From: Paracoccus fistulariae
GTDB taxonomy: Bacteria; Pseudomonadota; Alphaproteobacteria; Rhodobacterales; Rhodobacteraceae
Assembly: GCF_028553785.1 (NCBI RefSeq)
Contig: NZ_CP067136.1
Coordinates: 1,550,001-1,614,000, forward strand
Reading direction: 5' to 3'
DNA: 64,000 nucleotides
The notes beneath the pieces were generated by a model. It worked only from the letters and a program-made list of their open reading frames with translations. It was not told where the DNA came from and ran no database searches. This document shows positions 27,217-36,478 of the stretch, one piece after another. The translations under genes and the position numbers were made by a program. How positions within the stretch are numbered: the stretch's first letter is position 1; every line of letters begins with the position of its first letter.

Positions 27217-27799
27217 CCCCGTCGGCCTTGGCTTTGACACATCGGCCGCGCATTGCGCGGCCGCTTTGATATGCGGCGATCAGGTGCTGGCCAGCCGCCA
27301 TGAAGACATGGCCAAGGGTCAGGCCGAACGCCTGTTTCCGTTGCTGGAAGAATTGCTGTCGCAGGCCGGTCTGGACTGGCCGGATCTGGCGGTGATCGGG
27401 GTGGGCACCGGCCCCGGCAACTTCACCGGCATCCGCATTGCGGTGGCGGCGGCGCGCGGTCTGGCGCTGTCGCTGGGCATCCCCGCCATCGGCATCAGCG
27501 CGACCGAGGCCGCAGCCCACGGCCTGCCCCGGCCCTGCCGGATCGTGCTGCCGCTGCGCAAGGATCAGCTTCTCTGGCAGGATTTCGGCGCGGGCGCGCC
27601 CGGCCTGCCGCAGCAGGCAACGACGGAAACCCTGCCCCCCGGCCTGCCGCCCGTCCTCCCCGCCATGCCCGTGGCCGAGGCCATTGCCCGGCTGGCCCTG
27701 CAGCGCCGCGACCAGCCGCATCCCCGCCCCGCGCCGATCTATCTGCGCCCGGCCGATGCCGCCCCCTCGCGCGAACCGGCGCCGGTGATCCTGCCGTGA
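27209..27799 (+). CDS. tsaB: t6A biosynthesis protein TsaB
   Basis: 196 residues from a TTG at 27209, the only suitable start (it precedes GLGFDTSAAHCAAALI). TsaB is the inactive TsaD paralogue that scaffolds the TsaB-TsaD-TsaE complex. Seen: GVGTGPGNFTGIRIAVAAARGLAL, the family hallmark. It overlaps nfu by eight bases and rimI by four. The last 60 residues are Pro/Arg-rich and variable. Confidence 0.93.
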   Translation: MRNPVGLGFDTSAAHCAAALICGDQVLASRHEDMAKGQAERLFPLLEELLSQAGLDWPDLAVIGVGTGPGNFTGIRIAVAAARGLALSLGIPAIGISATEAAAHGLPRPCRIVLPLRKDQLLWQDFGAGAPGLPQQATTETLPPGLPPVLPAMPVAEAIARLALQRRDQPHPRPAPIYLRPADAAPSREPAPVILP

Positions 27800-28206
27800 C
27801 GCCCGCAGCGCTTGCCAGATTGCATGCCCGCTGCTTTTCCACCCCGCGCCCGTGGAACGAGGCGGAATTCACCGACATCCTTTCGACCACCGGCACCTTT
27901 CTGACCCATCGCCCGGACGGCTTTCTGCTGGGCAGGGTGATCGCGGATGAGGCCGAGTTGCTGACCATCGCCGTCGATCCCGATGCCCGCCGGTCAGGCA
28001 CGGGCCGGGCGCTGGTCGGTGATTTTCTGGCCGAGGCCAGGACAAGGGGCGCTGCGACCGCCTTTCTGGAAGTCGCCTCCGAAAATACGGCGGCGCTGGC
28101 GCTTTACCGCGCGACCGGCTGGCAACAAGAGGGGTGCAGGCGGAATTATTACGGTCCTGATCTTGATGCGATCCTGATGCGGCTGGCGCTGAAACCCGCC
28201 GAATAA
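27796..28206 (+). CDS. rimI: Ribosomal protein S18 alanine N-acetyltransferase-like GNAT protein
   Basis: 136 residues from a GTG overlapping the tsaB stop. GNAT acetyl-CoA loop visible as IAVDPDARRSGTGRALVGDFL, then the RimI-like FLEVASENTAALALYRATGWQQEGCRRNYY. The tsaB-rimI pair is widespread. Acetylation of S18 is the family function; the specific target here is inferred from context. Confidence 0.88.
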   Translation: MTPAALARLHARCFSTPRPWNEAEFTDILSTTGTFLTHRPDGFLLGRVIADEAELLTIAVDPDARRSGTGRALVGDFLAEARTRGAATAFLEVASENTAALALYRATGWQQEGCRRNYYGPDLDAILMRLALKPAE

Positions 28207-28211
28207 GCCGG

Positions 28212-28271
28212 TTGACCAGTTGCGAACTATCGTCCCAAATTGGCGCATCAAAAGGGCGATCTGAATCGCCC
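28212..28271 (+). promoter_or_regulatory. Candidate promoter and leader hairpin of the nucleoside transport operon
   Basis: TTGACC (28212-28217), 17-base spacer, CCAAAT (28235-28240). About 14 bases on, GGGCGAT (28254-28260) and ATCGCCC (28265-28271) form a 7-bp stem with a CTGA loop in the leader, 23 bases before the ATG. The hairpin may be regulatory or stabilise the transcript; I see no known riboswitch fold. Confidence 0.4.
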
Positions 28272-28294
28272 GCAACAACAGGATGAGGTTCCTT

Positions 28295-29283
28295 ATGTCC
28301 CTGATGAAAACGCTTCTGGCGGGTGCGGCCGTGACGGCTTTGTCGTCGGGTCTGGCTTCGGCCGATCCCGCGCTGATCTATGACCTGGGCGGAAAATTCG
28401 ACAAATCCTTCAACGAGGCCGCCTTCAACGGCGCGACACGTTGGGTCGAGGAAACCGGGGGCAGCTATAAAGAGTTGGAGATGCAGTCCGAGGCGCAGCG
28501 CGAACAGGCCCTGCGTCGGCTGGCGGAAACCGGCGCCAACCCGATCGTGATGACCGGCTTTGCCTTTGGCGATGTGCTGACCAAGATCGCCCCGGATTAT
28601 CCCGACACGAAATTCGCCATCATCGACATGGTGGTGGAACAGCCCAATGTGCAATCGGTGGTCTTTGCGGAAGAACAGGGCAGCTATCTGGCCGGGATCA
28701 TGGCGGCGATGGCCTCGGAAACCAAGACTGCGGGCTTTATCGGCGGCATGGATATCCCGCTGATCCACAAATTCGAATGCGGCTTTGCGCAGGGCTTCAT
28801 GGCGACCGCGCCCGATGGCAAGGTGCTGATCAACTATACCGGCACCACACCCGCCGCCTGGAACGACCCGGTCAAGGGCGGCGAATTGGCCAAGGCGCAG
28901 AAATCACAGGGTGCGGATGTGATCTATGCCGCAGCGGGCGGCACCGGGATCGGCGTTCTGCAGGCCGCCGCGGATGAGGGCATCCTGTCCATCGGCGTCG
29001 ACAGCAACCAGAACCATCTGCATCCGGGCAAGGTGCTGACCTCGATGGTCAAGCGCGTGGACAATGCCGTCTTTGACGCCTTCACCGCAGGCATGGATCT
29101 GGAACCGGGCGTGAAGGTCATGGATCTGGCGGCGGGCGGCGTGGATGTGGCCATCGACGATTCAAACCAGCCGCTGGTCAATGCCGAGATGCTGGCCGCC
29201 GTGGAAGAGGCCAAGGCCAAGATCGCATCCGGCGAAATCCAGGTGCATGACTACATGGCCGATAACAGCTGCCCGGCCAGCTG

Positions 29284-29284
<1 letters not shown>
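28295..29284 (+). CDS. BMP-family nucleoside ABC transporter substrate-binding protein
   Basis: 329 residues from the ATG at 28295 (GAGG six bases upstream; ATG at 28283 has no such site). A signal peptide runs to LSSGLASA, with no lipobox Cys, so the protein is a soluble periplasmic form. Mature part: PALIYDLGGKFDKSFNEAAFNGA and IGVDSNQNHLHPGKVLTSMVKRVDNAV, as in the PnrA/BMP purine-nucleoside binders. First gene of a five-to-six-gene operon ending in purine nucleoside phosphorylase. Confidence 0.93.
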
Positions 29285-30932
<1,648 letters not shown>

Positions 30933-30933
<1 letters not shown>

Positions 30934-32030
30934 TGGACAAGATGCCGAAATGGGCCGATGTGATCCTGACGCCGCTGATTTCCCTGATCCTGGCCATGGG
31001 CATTTCCGCGCTGGTCATTCTGGCCATCGGGGAAAGCCCCTCGGAAGCGATGAAAACCATGGTCGAGGGGGCGCTTGGCTCCAGCTATGGTTGGGGTTTC
31101 ACACTGTATTACACGACGAATTTCGTCTTCACCGGGCTGGCGGTGATGGTCGCCTATCACGCCGCCCTGTTCAATATCGGCGGCGAGGGTCAGGCGATGA
31201 TGGGCGGGCTTGGCGTGGCGCTGGTCTGTCTGGCGCTGCCCTGGCCGCATTGGGGCATTGCACTGCCTGCCGCCATGATCGGCGCGGCGCTGTTCGGCGC
31301 GGCCTGGGCGCTGATCCCGGCCTGGCTGCAGGCCAAGCGCGGCAGCCATATCGTTATCACCACCATCATGTTCAACTTCATCGCCGCCGCGCTTCTGAAC
31401 TATGTGCTGGTCAATATCCTGCGGCCGGTGGGCAGCATGGACCCGGCCTCGGCCCGCTTCCCCGAGGGCACGCATCTGCCCAAGCTGAGCGATATGGCCG
31501 CCGGTCTGGGCATCGAATGGGGCAAGCACACGCCGGTCAATATCACCTTCCTGATTGCGATCATCGCCTGTTTTCTGGTCTGGCTGCTGATCTGGCGCAC
31601 GCGTCTGGGCTATGAGATCCGCGCCTTCGGCAAATCAGAGCCGGGCGCGCTTTATGCCGGGATCTCGCCGGTGCGGATCACCGTTATCGCCATGCTGATC
31701 TCGGGCGCGCTGGCCGGTCTGATGGCCATCAACAATGTCATGGGCGAGGCAGAGCGTCTGGTCCTGAACTCGGTCGAGGGGGCGGGCTTCATCGGCATCG
31801 CCGTGGCGCTGATGGGGCGCAACCATCCTTTCGGCGTGTTTCTGGCCGCGCTGCTGTTCGGGTTTCTGTATCAGGGCGGTGGAGAGCTGGCGCTGTGGAC
31901 CACGATCCCGCGCGAGCTGATCATCGTCATACAGGCGCTTGTCATCCTGTTTACCGGCGCATTGGACAATATGGTGCGCATGCCGCTTGAACGGATCTTC
32001 ATGGCGCTGCGCAGGAAGGAAGGCGCGTGA
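30933..32030 (+). CDS. Nucleoside ABC transporter permease (first)
   Basis: 365 residues with about ten hydrophobic spans. The branched-chain/BMP permease family features are visible: NIGGEGQAMMGGLGVAL, the central KRGSHIVITTIMFNFIAAALLNY, then GYEIRAFGKSEPGALYAGI. Start overlaps the ATPase stop by one base. The partner permease is at 32672, after the LysE-family gene. Confidence 0.94.
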
Positions 32031-32668
32031 TGGACTGGCTGATCCCCTGGCTGCCGGGCTTCGGCGCGGCTTATGCGATCCAGGCCGTCTCGGTCGCCTC
32101 GCCGGGACCGGGTGTCGCGCTGCTTCTGGGTATTGCGCTGTCGCAGGGCCGCGCCCGCGCGCTGGCCGCCTCGGTCGGCATTGCCTTCGGCGCAGCCTGT
32201 CTGGCGCTGGCCACCACGCAGGGTCTGGGCCTGCTGATGGAGCGGGTCGCCTGGCTCTCGACCCTGATCCGCATGGCCGGGGCGGCTTATCTGCTGTGGC
32301 TGGCCATCAAGGCCTTTCGCCGCGCGGCCGAACCGCCAGTAGTCGCCGTGCAACGCCGCGCCCATGCGCCGAACCCGTGGCGGGCCTTTCTGATGGGCTA
32401 TCTGATGCAGATCACCAATCCCAAGGCGATTGTTTTCTGGCTGGCCATCGCCTCGGTCGGGGCCACGCAATCGGCCCCCGCCCCGGTGGTCGCCACCTTC
32501 ATCACCGGCGCCTTCCTGTTGTCCCTTGCGGGGCATGCCGCCTATGCGGTGCTGTTGTCCTCGTCGCCGTTCCGGTTGGCCTATGATCACGCCCGCCGCT
32601 GGATCGAGGCGTCGATCGGCGTCTTTCTTACCTATGTCGCCATCCGGCTGGCAACAGATCGGAGTTGA
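32030..32668 (+). CDS. LysE-family exporter inside the nucleoside transport operon
   Basis: 212 residues from the ATG at 32030, which shares a base with the preceding stop (TGATG). Family features: VSVASPGPGVALLLGIALSQGRARALAASVGIAFG at the N-terminus (PGPG), and YLMQITNPKAIVFWLAI. About six spans. It is flanked in phase by the two permease genes of the importer, with four bases to the next start, so it is cotranscribed. Its cargo is unknown; context suggests a nucleobase, nucleoside or related metabolite as a hypothesis. Confidence 0.9.
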   Translation: MDWLIPWLPGFGAAYAIQAVSVASPGPGVALLLGIALSQGRARALAASVGIAFGAACLALATTQGLGLLMERVAWLSTLIRMAGAAYLLWLAIKAFRRAAEPPVVAVQRRAHAPNPWRAFLMGYLMQITNPKAIVFWLAIASVGATQSAPAPVVATFITGAFLLSLAGHAAYAVLLSSSPFRLAYDHARRWIEASIGVFLTYVAIRLATDRS

Positions 32669-32671
32669 GCC

Positions 32672-33637
32672 ATGGATTTTCCCACAATCATCCAGATCCT
32701 CGATTCCGCCATCCGGCTGATGACCCCCTTGCTGCTGGCCTGTCTTGCCGGGCTTTATTCGGAACGCGCGGGCGTTTTTGACATCGGTCTGGAAGGCAAG
32801 ATGCTGATGGCGGCCTTTACCGCCGCCTCGGTCGCCTATCTGACGGGCAGCGCCTGGCTGGGCCTTCTGGCCGGGATCGGGGGGTCGCTGGCGCTGTCGA
32901 TGATCCACGGGCTGGCCTCGATCACCTTCATGGGGAACCAGCTGATTTCGGGGGTGGCGATCAATTTTCTGGCCTCGGGGCTGACGGTGCTGCTGGGGCA
33001 GAAGATCTTTGGCCTTGGCGGGCGCACGCCCTCGCTTCAGGGCAATGCGCGCTTCAATGAAATCACCCTGCCCTTCGCCGACAGTATCCGCGACGTGCCG
33101 TTTATCGGGCCGGTCTATGCCGATCTGATCTCGGGTCATTCGATCCTTGTCTATGTGGCCTTTATCTGTGTGCCGCTGACATGGTGGGTGCTGTTTCGCA
33201 CCCGTTTCGGCCTTCGCCTGCGGGCGGTGGGCGAAAACCCGGCTTCGGTCGATACGGCCGGCGTTTCGGTGACGCGGCTGCGCTATGCGGCGGTGATCAT
33301 CTGCGGCGTGCTGTGCGGCATTGCCGGGGCCTATCTGGCGACCGGCCTGTCAGCGGGCTTCGTGAAGGAAATGACCGCCGGGCGCGGCTTTATCGCGCTG
33401 GCGGCGCTGATCTTTGCAAAATGGCGACCGTGGAACGCGCTATTTGCCACGTTCCTTTTTGGCCTGCTTGAGGCCATTGCCAACCGTTACCCCAATCTGG
33501 AACTGGGGCCGATTACGATACCGTCGATGTTCATGAATGCCTTGCCCTATATCCTGACCGTGATCATCCTTGCCGGTTTTGTCGGTCGCGCAATTCCGCC
33601 GCGCGCAGGAGGAGAACCCTATGTCAAAGAGCGCTGA
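32672..33637 (+). CDS. Nucleoside ABC transporter permease (second)
   Basis: 321 residues, about eight to ten spans. Seen: YSERAGVFDIGLEGKMLMAAF, NQLISGVAINFLASGLTVLL, and FRTRFGLRLRAVGENPASVDTAGV, the usual second-permease pattern (YufQ type). It overlaps the phosphorylase start by 17 bases. Pairs with the permease at 30933. Confidence 0.95.
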   Translation: MDFPTIIQILDSAIRLMTPLLLACLAGLYSERAGVFDIGLEGKMLMAAFTAASVAYLTGSAWLGLLAGIGGSLALSMIHGLASITFMGNQLISGVAINFLASGLTVLLGQKIFGLGGRTPSLQGNARFNEITLPFADSIRDVPFIGPVYADLISGHSILVYVAFICVPLTWWVLFRTRFGLRLRAVGENPASVDTAGVSVTRLRYAAVIICGVLCGIAGAYLATGLSAGFVKEMTAGRGFIALAALIFAKWRPWNALFATFLFGLLEAIANRYPNLELGPITIPSMFMNALPYILTVIILAGFVGRAIPPRAGGEPYVKER

Positions 33638-34421
33638 ACTTGCCGCAGTCATTCGCGCAAGGGCCGGGGCAGAGCCGCCCGAATTCGGCCTGATCCTTGG
33701 ATCCGGTCTGGGCCATCTGTCCGGCACGGTGGACGGCGTCGCCATCCCCTATTCCGACCTGCCGGGCTTTCCGCATGCGGGTGTGTCGGGCCATGTACCG
33801 CAACTGGTCATCGGCGAGCTGGAGGGCCACCGCGTCGCCATTTTCGGCGGCCGCGCGCATTACTATGAAAGCGGCAAGCCCGACGCCATGCGCCTGCCGC
33901 TGGAGGTGCTGCGCGATCTGGGCTGCGAGAAGCTGATCCTGACCAACGCGGCCGGTTCCGTGCGCGAAGATATCCAGCCGGGCGGGCTGATGCTGCTGCG
34001 GGATCACATCGCATTCGCCGGAAACAATCCGCTGATCGGGGAACAGACCGATGCGCGGTTCGTACCGCTGACCGATGCGCATGACGCCAGGATGCGCGCC
34101 GCATTGCAACGCGCGGCGGTCAAAGAAGGTGTCGATCTGTCCGAAGGCGTCTATTGCTGGTTTTCCGGCCCCAGCTTTGAAACCCCGGCCGAAATCCGCG
34201 CCGTGCAGATCCTTGGCGCCGATGCGGTCGGCATGTCCACCGTGCCAGAGATCATTCTGGGCCGTTTTCTGGGCCTGCGCTGTGCCGCGGTGTCGGTCAT
34301 CACCAATATGGGCGCCGGGCTGAGCGATGAATCGATCAGCCATGACCACACCAAGGCCATGGCGCCGCTGGGTGCGGCCAAGCTGGAACGGGTGCTGCGC
34401 CGGTTCCTGCGCGATGGCTGA
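33621..34421 (+). CDS. Purine nucleoside phosphorylase
   Basis: 266 residues from the ATG at 33621 inside the preceding permease; a frame open from 33570 is not used because AGGAGG lies seven bases before 33621. It cleaves purine nucleosides with phosphate to base and ribose 1-phosphate. Seen: LILGSGLGHLSG, GRAHYYESGKP, TNAAGSV, SGPSFETPAEIRA, VGMSTVPEIIL and TNMGAGL. These are hallmarks of trimeric class I enzymes. Being last in the operon, it would metabolise the imported nucleosides. Confidence 0.95.
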   Translation: MSKSAELAAVIRARAGAEPPEFGLILGSGLGHLSGTVDGVAIPYSDLPGFPHAGVSGHVPQLVIGELEGHRVAIFGGRAHYYESGKPDAMRLPLEVLRDLGCEKLILTNAAGSVREDIQPGGLMLLRDHIAFAGNNPLIGEQTDARFVPLTDAHDARMRAALQRAAVKEGVDLSEGVYCWFSGPSFETPAEIRAVQILGADAVGMSTVPEIILGRFLGLRCAAVSVITNMGAGLSDESISHDHTKAMAPLGAAKLERVLRRFLRDG

Positions 34422-34422
34422 G

Positions 34423-34438
34423 GGGGCTTTCTAGCCCC
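34423..34438. terminator. Short hairpin between convergent genes
   Basis: GGGGCT (34423-34428) TTCT AGCCCC (34433-34438). It lies between the purine nucleoside phosphorylase stop and the mnmH stop, which is part of the hairpin. No clear U-run, so it is weak evidence for termination. Confidence 0.35.
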
Positions 34439-35495
34439 GCCCCGCCGGGTGCAGATGCGCCAGCGCTGCCTCGACCCGCGCGGCGGCCAGATCGAGATCC
34501 GTCAGGTCTGACAGCGCGACCACGTGGCCGCGCCCGTCATCATGGCGCGCGCGGTGGCGGTGATAGCGCGGATCGTAGTGATCGTTCAGCAGCCCATGCG
34601 CCAGTCGGGTCCATTGGCCCTCTGCCGCCTGCTGCTGCCATGTCAGGATCCGCTCGGAAGGATGCAGCCCCGACATGGCGGACAGAATTGCCGCAATCTG
34701 GTCAGGATCGGCCGACATGTCGCGATAGCTGTCAGCGGTAAAGCGGGCGCGCGCCTCGACCGGGATATCCAGCCGGATCCGGGGCGCGGCGCAGATCGAC
34801 TGCCAGACCGATTTCGGGATGTTGAGATTGCCGATCCGGCTGCTTTCCGCCTCGACCACCACCGGACGGGACGGGTCCAGCGCCTCGATCGCCAAAGCCA
34901 GACGGCTTTCGAACATCTTCTGGCCGGGCTGACCGCCGGGCATGGCGCCGAACAGGCTGCCGCGATGATTTGCCAGCCCCTCCAGATCGATGATCTGCAC
35001 GCCCCGCGCCGCCAGACGGCCCAGAATCGCGGTCTTGCCGCTGCCGGTATTGCCGTCCAGCACCACCACGGGCGCGGGCATGGGATGATCCTGCACCCGC
35101 GCGACCACCAGCTTGCGCCAGCTTTTATAGCCGCCCTCGACCCGGTCAACGCGCCAGCCGATCTGGGCCAGGATCGTCTCAAAGCTGCCCGAACGCTGGC
35201 CACCCCGCCAGCAATAGATCAGCGCCCGCCACGATCCATCGCGATCCGCCAATGGCCCGGCGATATGGCGCGCGGCATTGGCCGCCACCATCGCACCGCC
35301 GATCTTGCGGGCGTCGAAGGGGGAGACCTGCTTGTAGATCGTGCCGACCTGTGCGCGTTCGTCATCGCTCAGCACCGGCAGGTTGATCGCGCCGGGCAGA
35401 TGATCTTCGGCATATTCGGCGGGCGCACGCACGTCGATAATATTATCGAACCCCGCAAAGGCGGGGTCCAGAACGCGTGTCAGTGTCAGGGCCAA
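34431..35495 (-). CDS. mnmH: tRNA 2-selenouridine synthase
   Basis: 354 residues. MnmH (SelU) replaces sulfur by selenium in tRNA wobble 2-thiouridine, using selenophosphate and, transiently, a geranyl group. Seen: an N-terminal rhodanese domain with the catalytic Cys in ALIYCWRGGQRSGS near residue 93, followed by a P-loop GNTGSGKT near residue 148. Starts three bases after the L,D-transpeptidase stop. selD is not present in the window. Confidence 0.95.
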   Translation of the reverse strand: MALTLTRVLDPAFAGFDNIIDVRAPAEYAEDHLPGAINLPVLSDDERAQVGTIYKQVSPFDARKIGGAMVAANAARHIAGPLADRDGSWRALIYCWRGGQRSGSFETILAQIGWRVDRVEGGYKSWRKLVVARVQDHPMPAPVVVLDGNTGSGKTAILGRLAARGVQIIDLEGLANHRGSLFGAMPGGQPGQKMFESRLALAIEALDPSRPVVVEAESSRIGNLNIPKSVWQSICAAPRIRLDIPVEARARFTADSYRDMSADPDQIAAILSAMSGLHPSERILTWQQQAAEGQWTRLAHGLLNDHYDPRYHRHRARHDDGRGHVVALSDLTDLDLAAARVEAALAHLHPAGRG

Positions 35496-35498
35496 GGG

Positions 35499-36059
35499 TC
35501 AGAAAACGTAGACGGGCGTGCCCAGCGGAACCTGATCGAACAGCGACATCACTGCCTCGTTGCGCATGCGCAGGCAGCCGTTGGAAACAGCGCTGCCGAT
35601 CGATCCGGGCTGCGTGGTGCCGTGGATGCGGATGGCGGTATCATTGCCCCTGGCATCGTAAAGATACAGCGCCCGCGCGCCCAGCGGGTTGGTCGGGCCA
35701 CCCGGCATGCCATCGGCCCATTTCGCATATTGGCCGGGGTTGCGCTTGATCATGTCCTGCGTGGGGCGCCAGCTTGGCCATTCGACCTTGCGGCCGATGG
35801 TGGCCTTGCCCTTCCAGACCAGCTCGTCCCGGCCCACGGCCACGCCATAACGGATCGCGCGACCCGGCGCGACGACGTGGTAGAGGAAGAAATCCTTGCT
35901 GACCACCACGATGCTGCCAACCTCGAAATCCTCGCGAATGGCGACCTCGGTCGGGGCATAGGGGTCAGCGCCTGCCTGCTGGGCCTGTACCAGCGCAGGG
36001 CCAAAAACAACCGTCGCGACCAGCGGCACGGCCAGCGACATGACTTCACGACGTTTCAT
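35499..36059 (-). CDS. L,D-transpeptidase (YkuD domain)
   Basis: 186 residues, exported. The N-terminus KRREVMSLAVPLVATVVFGPAL resembles a Tat-type signal (RR followed by hydrophobic stretch), then AQQAG. Catalytic motif at the end: IRIHGTTQPGSIGSAVSNGCLRM with His and Cys of the HGT...SxGC[IL]R pattern. It cross-links peptidoglycan 3-3 or anchors lipoproteins. Upstream of mnmH on the same strand. Confidence 0.94.
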   Translation of the reverse strand: MKRREVMSLAVPLVATVVFGPALVQAQQAGADPYAPTEVAIREDFEVGSIVVVSKDFFLYHVVAPGRAIRYGVAVGRDELVWKGKATIGRKVEWPSWRPTQDMIKRNPGQYAKWADGMPGGPTNPLGARALYLYDARGNDTAIRIHGTTQPGSIGSAVSNGCLRMRNEAVMSLFDQVPLGTPVYVF

Positions 36060-36478
36060 GGATGCTCGTCCTGTGTTCTGCGTTTATTTTGCGTCTTGGC
36101 CTTTATTTACTGCGAATTATGGCACAAAGGCAATTCACGTCGGTGTTGTGATGGCCGAGGCTCTTGAAGGCGCGCCCGATTGGTCACATCTTTGCCTCAT
36201 GGCACATGAAACCGCATCCTGTTGCCGCGCGGCGAAAGCCCCGCGCAGGCCAGCCCCCCGCCCCCGGCATCTGTGCCGCGGTCGCGGGGATCGTGCGTGC
36301 CGGTGCCACCAAACCAGCCGCAACCGTCTGGCGGAACTGCCTGCCGGTCTGCGGATGTTGCGCGATGCGCGTGACACGGCACGCCCGCAACTGCTGATCC
36401 ACGATCCGGCACGGCCGCAAGCGCCCCCTCGTTTCCCGAACATGCCCGCTTTCAAACGCATGATTTCTGGAAACAACC
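36060..36478. other. Largest non-coding stretch (419 bases) upstream of copA
   Basis: The left 90 bases are AT-richer and hold the divergent promoter region of the L,D-transpeptidase. The remainder is GC-rich. I see no CueR-type dyad and no known RNA fold. Frames remain open in both directions as expected for GC-rich DNA, including a Cys-rich one listed separately. No other gene is recognisable. Confidence 0.6.
36206..36397 (+). CDS. Tentative Cys-rich 63-codon ORF upstream of copA
   Basis: ATG at 36206 to TGA at 36397. The C-terminal third contains five Cys clustered as NCLPVCGCCAM...RNC, with nearby His and Met; the first half is Pro/Ala/Arg-rich. It stops 81 bases before copA. No ribosome-binding site is evident. 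Short Cys-rich upstream peptides do regulate copper operons in some bacteria (CopL- or CruR-like), so the coincidence is worth noting, but a chance ORF is as likely. Confidence 0.25.
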   Translation: MKPHPVAARRKPRAGQPPAPGICAAVAGIVRAGATKPAATVWRNCLPVCGCCAMRVTRHARNC

